A program made the translations under genes and the position numbers. Below the pieces are notes generated by a model. It saw only the letters and a program-made list of their open reading frames with translations. It was not told where the DNA came from and did not search any database. From Bacteroidota bacterium (GTDB lineage: Bacteria; Bacteroidota; Bacteroidia; Bacteroidales; UBA1556), in NCBI GenBank assembly GCA_003648395.1, contig QMPB01000112.1, positions 1-10,172 of the forward strand: a stretch of DNA of 10,172 nt, read 5' to 3'. This document shows positions 7,464-10,172 of the stretch, piece by piece; positions within the stretch are counted from its first letter, which is position 1, and every line of letters starts with the position of its first letter.

Positions 7464-8351
7464 ATGAGTAACAACACATTAGATAACACTCAGACCAAAG
7501 GAGTGTTTGCCTCAGTGCAAGAATTAATGAGCCAAACACTCAATCCTAATTATTTAAATAAAAAAAGTTCCCTCCCCGATAACTCTATTACTACAGGTTT
7601 TCATGCAATAGATAAAATTACAAAAGGTTTTAAAGCAGGTGAATTAGTAACTATAGCTGTACGACCAGGTATTGGCAAAACTTCTTTCTTATTATCTATG
7701 ATTAATAATATTTCTTTATGCGAAAATCATAGTGTAGGTATTTTCTCTACAGAAAGATCTGGCAAACAATTTATGAAGCGACTGATACAAAGCACTTCAG
7801 GAATTTCCATTGCTAAAATTAACAAAGAAGAATTAAGTGATATTGAAAGAAATCATGTTAAGTCTATTATTAATAGCATAGGCCATTCAAACATAATAAT
7901 TGAAGACCAAGTAGGAATAAGTACCGACACAATTGCTGAGAAATCTAAAGAGATGGTAAAGCAAGGCTCAGAAATTATTTTTATTGATTTTCTTGAATTG
8001 CTTCATAGCAATAACACTATTGATAGTTGTGAAGATAATGACCTTTGTAATGTTGTAATTGATCTTAAAAAATTAGCTGTAGAAATAAATATTCCTATTG
8101 TATTATTCTCTCAGCTTAAGAAACCTACACAGTATAACAATAAGTACAAATACACTCCTGACTATATTAATGATAATACTGACACTCTATTATTTCTTAA
8201 TAGACCTAGTTTCTATCATATAAATCAGGTTGAACATAAGGCTGACGATACTGCAGAAATTACAATTGCAAAAAATATCAATATTGGAGATATGCAACTT
8301 GCGAAACTTCGTATTATTGAGAGTTTGGGACAGTTTAGCGATTTGAATTAA
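7464..8351 (+). CDS. DnaB-like RecA-fold ATPase, helicase C-terminal domain only, without the arginine finger
   Basis: The 295-residue protein matches the C-terminal ATPase domain of replicative helicase DnaB but lacks the N-terminal primase-interaction domain (full DnaB is 450-500 residues). Seen: a short helix that could be the linker helix (about 15-27), TTGFHAIDKITKGFKAGEL (43-61, equivalent to T-G-F-x-x-L-D...G-x-x-x-G-E-L), Walker A ARPG-like AVRPGIGKTS (65-74), FSTERS (95-100, equivalent to F-S-L-E-M-S with catalytic Glu retained at 97), Walker B IIFIDFLELL (171-180, for D-Y-L-Q-L), SQLKK (216-220, for S-Q-L-N-R) and NTDTLLFLNRPSFY (238-251). At the K-x-R-N-G arginine-finger position the sequence is AKNINIG (269-275): the Lys is kept but the Arg is Ile272. 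Nearest known relatives are DnaB/RadA/KaiC-type ATPases. It is not the main replicative helicase. Nucleotide binding is probable; helicase activity is doubtful. Confidence 0.8.
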   Translation: MSNNTLDNTQTKGVFASVQELMSQTLNPNYLNKKSSLPDNSITTGFHAIDKITKGFKAGELVTIAVRPGIGKTSFLLSMINNISLCENHSVGIFSTERSGKQFMKRLIQSTSGISIAKINKEELSDIERNHVKSIINSIGHSNIIIEDQVGISTDTIAEKSKEMVKQGSEIIFIDFLELLHSNNTIDSCEDNDLCNVVIDLKKLAVEINIPIVLFSQLKKPTQYNNKYKYTPDYINDNTDTLLFLNRPSFYHINQVEHKADDTAEITIAKNINIGDMQLAKLRIIESLGQFSDLN

Positions 8352-8371
8352 AAATAAATATTAAACTTTAT

Positions 8372-8415
8372 ATAAAGAGGCTAATCTTCATTGATTTTTA
8401 GCCTCTTTATTTTTT
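8372..8415 (+). terminator. Rho-independent terminator after the DnaB-like gene
   Basis: ATAAAGAGGCTAA (8372-8384) pairs perfectly over 13 bp with TTAGCCTCTTTAT (8398-8410), loop of 13, followed by a T-run to 8415. It ends 11 bases before the next start codon. Confidence 0.85.
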
Positions 8416-8426
8416 CACTAAAGATT

Positions 8427-8963
8427 ATGGCACTTATTTCAGAAAAAGAGAATACAGTACAACAGCTAGAAGACATAGGTAGAAAAATGATGATTGCTGC
8501 CCGAACTGCACCCAAAGGTAAAGGTAAAAACACTTTAGAGATAATTCTTATTACCGATAGCGAAATTGACGAGCTAGCCGCTACTCTTCATAAAATGGGT
8601 GATGAAACCAATACCGATTTTTATCATCGTGATGCTAATAATCTTGAGGATAGTGCTGCAGTACTACTTATTGGAACTGAGATTAAAACCCTAGGTCTTA
8701 ATGAAATATGTCAGTTATGCGGTTTTGAAAACTGTGCCGAAAAAGAGAAATATCCAAATACGCCATGTGTATTTAATACCTCTGATTTGAATATCGCAAT
8801 TGGCTCAGCAGTTAGTATTGCTGCTAATCATAGAGTGGACAATAGAATAATGTTTAGCCTTGGCAAGGCTGCTCTTAAAAGAAAAATCTTTAAGAAAGAT
8901 ATTAAAATCGCCTTTGGCATTCCCATTAGTGCCACTAGCAAGAATCCTTTTTTTGATAGGTAA
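8427..8963 (+). CDS. DUF2148 ferredoxin-like domain protein
   Basis: Starting at ATG 8427 the product is 178 residues (MALISEKENTVQQLEDIGRK...). The upstream TTG at 8391 lies in the terminator loop and its added residues are hydrophobic and unlike the family, so I reject it. The family (COG4739, 'uncharacterised ferredoxin domain') is recognisable from M-M-I-A-A-R-T-A-P-K-G-K-G (21-33), the middle D-S-A-A-V-L-L-I-G-T (76-85), the cysteine cluster C95-x2-C98-G-F-x2-C103 and C114 in TPCVF, and the final I-G-S-A-V-S-I-A-A-N-H-x-V-D-N-R-I-M-F-S-x-G (125-146). Four cysteines in this order suggest an iron-sulfur site, which is inference. Cytoplasmic, no signal peptide. Function unknown; found mostly in anaerobes and Bacteroidota as known family distribution. 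No own promoter is evident. Confidence 0.85.
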   Translation: MALISEKENTVQQLEDIGRKMMIAARTAPKGKGKNTLEIILITDSEIDELAATLHKMGDETNTDFYHRDANNLEDSAAVLLIGTEIKTLGLNEICQLCGFENCAEKEKYPNTPCVFNTSDLNIAIGSAVSIAANHRVDNRIMFSLGKAALKRKIFKKDIKIAFGIPISATSKNPFFDR

Positions 8964-8980
8964 AATATTTTATATATTTG
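8952..8980 (+). promoter_or_regulatory. aroQ promoter (Bacteroidota type)
   Basis: TATATTTG at 8973-8980 matches the -7 consensus; TTTG at 8952-8955 is a -33 candidate, spaced 17 bases, slightly shorter than at rho. It overlaps the end of the DUF2148 gene (stop at 8961-8963). The predicted leader is about 30 bases. Confidence 0.5.
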
Positions 8981-9017
8981 TGGGTAGATTTAGAACAAAT
9001 TAAAGAAAAATAACGAG

Positions 9018-9437
9018 ATGAAAGATTATATAATAATAAACGGACCAAATCTCAACCTTTTGGGAGTTCGTGAACCAGAGATTTATGGAAATGAGAATTT
9101 TGAAGATTTTGTGAAGAAACTTAATTCTGAATATGATAAAATAAAGATTGACTATTATCAGAGTAATATTGAAGGTGAGATAATCAATAAACTTCATGAA
9201 GTAGGTTTCTCTTATAAAGGTATTATACTTAATGCTGGAGGCTATACTCATACATCGGTAGCAATAGCTGATGCTATTAGCGCCATAGATACCCCTGTAA
9301 TTGAGGTGCATATCTCGAATATATATGCCCGCGAAGAGTTTAGAAAGACTAATCTTATCGCTTCTGTTTGCAAAGGTAGCATAAGTGGATTAGGTCTAAA
9401 AGGGTATTCTTTGGCAATTTCTAGTTTTGAACAATAA
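9018..9437 (+). CDS. aroQ: type II 3-dehydroquinate dehydratase (AroQ)
   Basis: AroQ dehydrates 3-dehydroquinate to 3-dehydroshikimate, the third step of the shikimate pathway for aromatic amino acids. The 139-residue length is typical (about 140-150). Visible are INGPNLNLLGVREPEIYG (7-24), with R18 and the catalytic Tyr23; YQSNIEGEII (47-56) with E53; GIILNAGGYTHTSVAI (68-83) with N72 and H78; VIEVHISNIYAREEFRK (94-110) with the catalytic His98 and R109. All active-site residues of the type II family are present. It acts as a dodecamer in the cytoplasm. The ATG at 9018 is the only good start; the GC-poor leader has an AG-rich stretch. The gene appears to be transcribed from its own promoter; no strong terminator follows (AAGAA/TTCTT at 9444-9460 is weak). 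Confidence 0.97.
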   Translation: MKDYIIINGPNLNLLGVREPEIYGNENFEDFVKKLNSEYDKIKIDYYQSNIEGEIINKLHEVGFSYKGIILNAGGYTHTSVAIADAISAIDTPVIEVHISNIYAREEFRKTNLIASVCKGSISGLGLKGYSLAISSFEQ

Positions 9438-9554
9438 AAATGAAGAATTATTTCTTTCTGCAATTTACAATTATTAATAGACAAGAGCGAAAAAACTCCC
9501 ACCCGCGAATTTCAAAATAATTTATTTTCTAAAAAAGTAAGTGAATGAATGACC

Positions 9555-9584
9555 TTGGTTAGTTTATGATTTTGGGTATCTTTT
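9555..9584 (+). promoter_or_regulatory. candidate promoter of an unassigned transcript
   Basis: TTGG at 9555-9558 (-33) is followed, 19 bases after TTG, by TATCTTTT at 9577-9584, one base off TAnnTTTG. It faces a region without a gene, so a transcript beginning near 9591 would be noncoding or encode a small protein. Confidence 0.35.
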
Positions 9585-9589
9585 TCAAT

Positions 9590-9953
9590 AATAACTCTTT
9601 AGCAAAAATAGTCCTATGTCATTAATTGCAGACGTAAACGCCTTTTTTGAAAATAATAAGATTTTGAAATCCTTAAGCCTCGCATGCCCCGTTTTCGCTC
9701 AATCCCATCCATTTCTGGAGTGTTTATATAATTTAACTCCAATGGGTCTGAGGCCTGTTGTTTTTATATCTGTCTTCCTGTTTCGTCTTTTGTTAATAAA
9801 ATAATACAAAAATGTCATGTACTTAGAGCCTTTACACTTATTAATTCTTAATCATGTTACATATTTATACTTAATTTGAGAAGTGAATCATAGCTTACCA
9901 TTAATATTAAGGGATTGCCTTCTTGCAGTCGGCTATCCTGAGGGGGGAGCTAC
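9590..9953 (+). ncRNA. possible structured noncoding RNA
   Basis: A transcript from the 9577-9584 promoter would run about 360 bases to a repeat with terminator-like hairpins. It contains an extended hairpin: GCCTC (9677-9681)/GAGGC (9750-9754), CCCAT (9704-9708)/ATGGG (9742-9746) and TGGAGT (9716-9721)/ACTCCA (9736-9741), with internal loops. Near the 3' end GGATTGCC (9912-9919) pairs with GGCTATCC (9931-9938), with one mismatch, and the alternative pairing of the second arm with the G-run at 9941-9949 is possible. These patches are clearly richer in G+C than the surroundings, as structured RNA often is in AT-rich genomes. I could not match it to tmRNA, RNase P, SRP or 6S RNA by eye. Low confidence; a pseudogene remnant is the main alternative. 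Confidence 0.25.
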
Positions 9954-10096
9954 AAACTTTATAAAATACGCCATTTATTGAAAAAATAAATGACTATTTT
10001 TTGTATCCAATATTTTTTTTGCGCAAGCAAAGCTTGGCAAAAAAATATTGGATACAAAAAATGCTTGTCCTATGGACAAGCATTTTATAAAGTTTG
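9953..10096. repeat. nested inverted repeat with three internal hairpins, next to tRNA-Ser
   Basis: Outer arms: CAAACTTTATAAAAT (9953-9967) is perfectly inverted at 10082-10096 (15 bp). Inner arms: 9996-10019 pairs with 10039-10062 over 24 bp with no mismatch (sequence ATTTTTTGTATCC...), extended after one bulged T by GC/GC and GCAAGC-AAA-GCTTG to form a very long hairpin. Between outer and inner arms are two different hairpins: left CATTTATT (9972-9979)/AATAAATG (9985-9992) with loop GAAAA; right GCTTGTCC (10063-10070)/GGACAAGC (10074-10081) with loop TAT. The fold is a four-way cloverleaf on either strand. The right edge is the base next to the tRNA discriminator. Confidence 0.85.
10056..10086 (-). 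terminator. terminator of tRNA-Ser (minus strand)
   Basis: Read on the minus strand, AAAATGCTTGTCC and GGACAAGCATTTT form a 13-bp perfect stem (10058-10070 with 10074-10086), loop ATA, followed by a run of T (10061-10056). It lies 10 bases after the tRNA 3' end, the expected place for a tRNA terminator. It overlaps the right part of the inverted repeat. Confidence 0.8.
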
Positions 10097-10172
10097 CGGA
10101 GAAAGAGGGATTCGAACCCCCGATGGTGTGACCCATAACGGTTTTCAAGACCGCCGCATTCGACCACTCTGC
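10097..10172 (-). tRNA. tRNA-Ser(UGA), 5' end cut by window
   Basis: On the minus strand from 10172 the sequence reads GCAGAGTGGTCGAATGC (D arm, from nucleotide 10 of the tRNA), then an anticodon stem GCGGT/ACCGT with loop CTTGAAA (anticodon TGA), a long variable arm with stem ATGG/CCAT as in class II tRNAs, T arm GGGGG-TTCGAAT-CCCTC, then acceptor TTTCTCC and discriminator G at 10097. Seven acceptor bases plus positions 8-9 are missing at the window edge. The genomic sequence after the discriminator is CAAAC, so CCA is not encoded and must be added enzymatically. It decodes UCA and wobble UCN codons. Confidence 0.97.

Larger units (their letters stand above)
9438..9954. other. long intergenic stretch without a convincing protein gene
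   Basis: About 515 bases lie between aroQ and the inverted repeat. The longest frame (9616-9804) would give 62 residues rich in Leu/Phe with no family I recognise. The reverse strand has only short open stretches with stops. A promoter-like sequence (9555-9584) and foldable, GC-richer patches (9677-9754, 9912-9938) are listed separately. A degenerate pseudogene or a non-autonomous element are alternatives. Confidence 0.5.

Noticed and set aside
7464..8351. replicative helicase DnaB itself
   Set aside because: The N-terminal domain is missing and the arginine finger is Ile; it is a paralogue.
8391..8426. TTG start of the DUF2148 protein
   Set aside because: It lies within the loop of the terminator hairpin, and the ATG at 8427 matches the family N-terminus.
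9616..9804. 62-residue open frame as a gene
   Set aside because: No recognisable family, low-complexity Leu/Phe content, and GC-rich patches within it that look like RNA structure. Kept only as part of the intergenic region.
9590..9953. tmRNA, RNase P RNA, SRP RNA or 6S RNA
   Set aside because: None of their conserved core sequences, such as the tmRNA T-arm end or the RNase P P4 motifs, are present by eye.
9493..9953. terminal inverted repeats of a short mobile element (CTCCCACCC near 9496 against AGCTCCCCCC from 9941-9952)
   Set aside because: Only about 9 of 13 bases match and no flanking duplication is seen; not enough for a claim.
10097..10172. integrative element attachment site at the tRNA
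   Set aside because: No repeat of the tRNA 3' end was found elsewhere in the window and no integrase is present.
1..10172. CRISPR arrays, transposase or phage genes
   Set aside because: No regularly spaced direct repeats, no transposase or integrase motif and no phage genes were seen.

Overview
The window reads as an AT-rich chromosomal segment from a member of the Bacteroidota. Evidence: a Rho factor with the long basic, disordered N-terminal insertion usual in that phylum, a GWxTD-domain lipid/secretory-type protein, signal peptides ending in A-Q, and several promoters of the Bacteroidota form TTG-N(17-21)-TAnnTTTG instead of -35/-10 boxes. Start codons lack strong Shine-Dalgarno sequences, which also fits. 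I cannot place it below phylum from sequence alone.

Layout. Positions 2-589 hold the 3' part of a gene ending in a DUF1573-like beta-sandwich; 645-965 is a small ABM-fold (heme-degrading/antibiotic-biosynthesis monooxygenase type) protein. 1058-2224 encodes a secreted seven-repeat protein that looks like a seven-bladed beta-propeller, followed by a strong terminator and then a secreted GWxTD-domain protein (2310-3554). A 290-base spacer with an AT palindrome and a clear promoter leads to rho (3845-5638), which ends at a terminator. On the minus strand, yebC (7265-6519) and a class IV aminotransferase (6496-5729) form a two-gene operon converging on rho. A 198-base divergent promoter region separates yebC from a small DnaB-like RecA-fold ATPase (7464-8351), followed by a terminator, a DUF2148 ferredoxin-like protein (8427-8963) and aroQ (9018-9437).

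The last 735 bases hold no convincing protein gene. They contain a Bacteroidota-type promoter (9555-9584), GC-richer patches that can fold, and a 144-base nested inverted repeat (9953-10096) that abuts a minus-strand tRNA-Ser(UGA), truncated by the window end. One hairpin of the repeat is the tRNA terminator; the rest is unexplained. This 3' region is the most unusual part of the window.

Functionally the genes are mostly housekeeping (Rho termination, YebC, AroQ of the shikimate pathway, tRNA-Ser) mixed with poorly characterised Bacteroidota envelope proteins and one degenerate-looking helicase paralogue. No phage, CRISPR, defence or transposase gene is visible.
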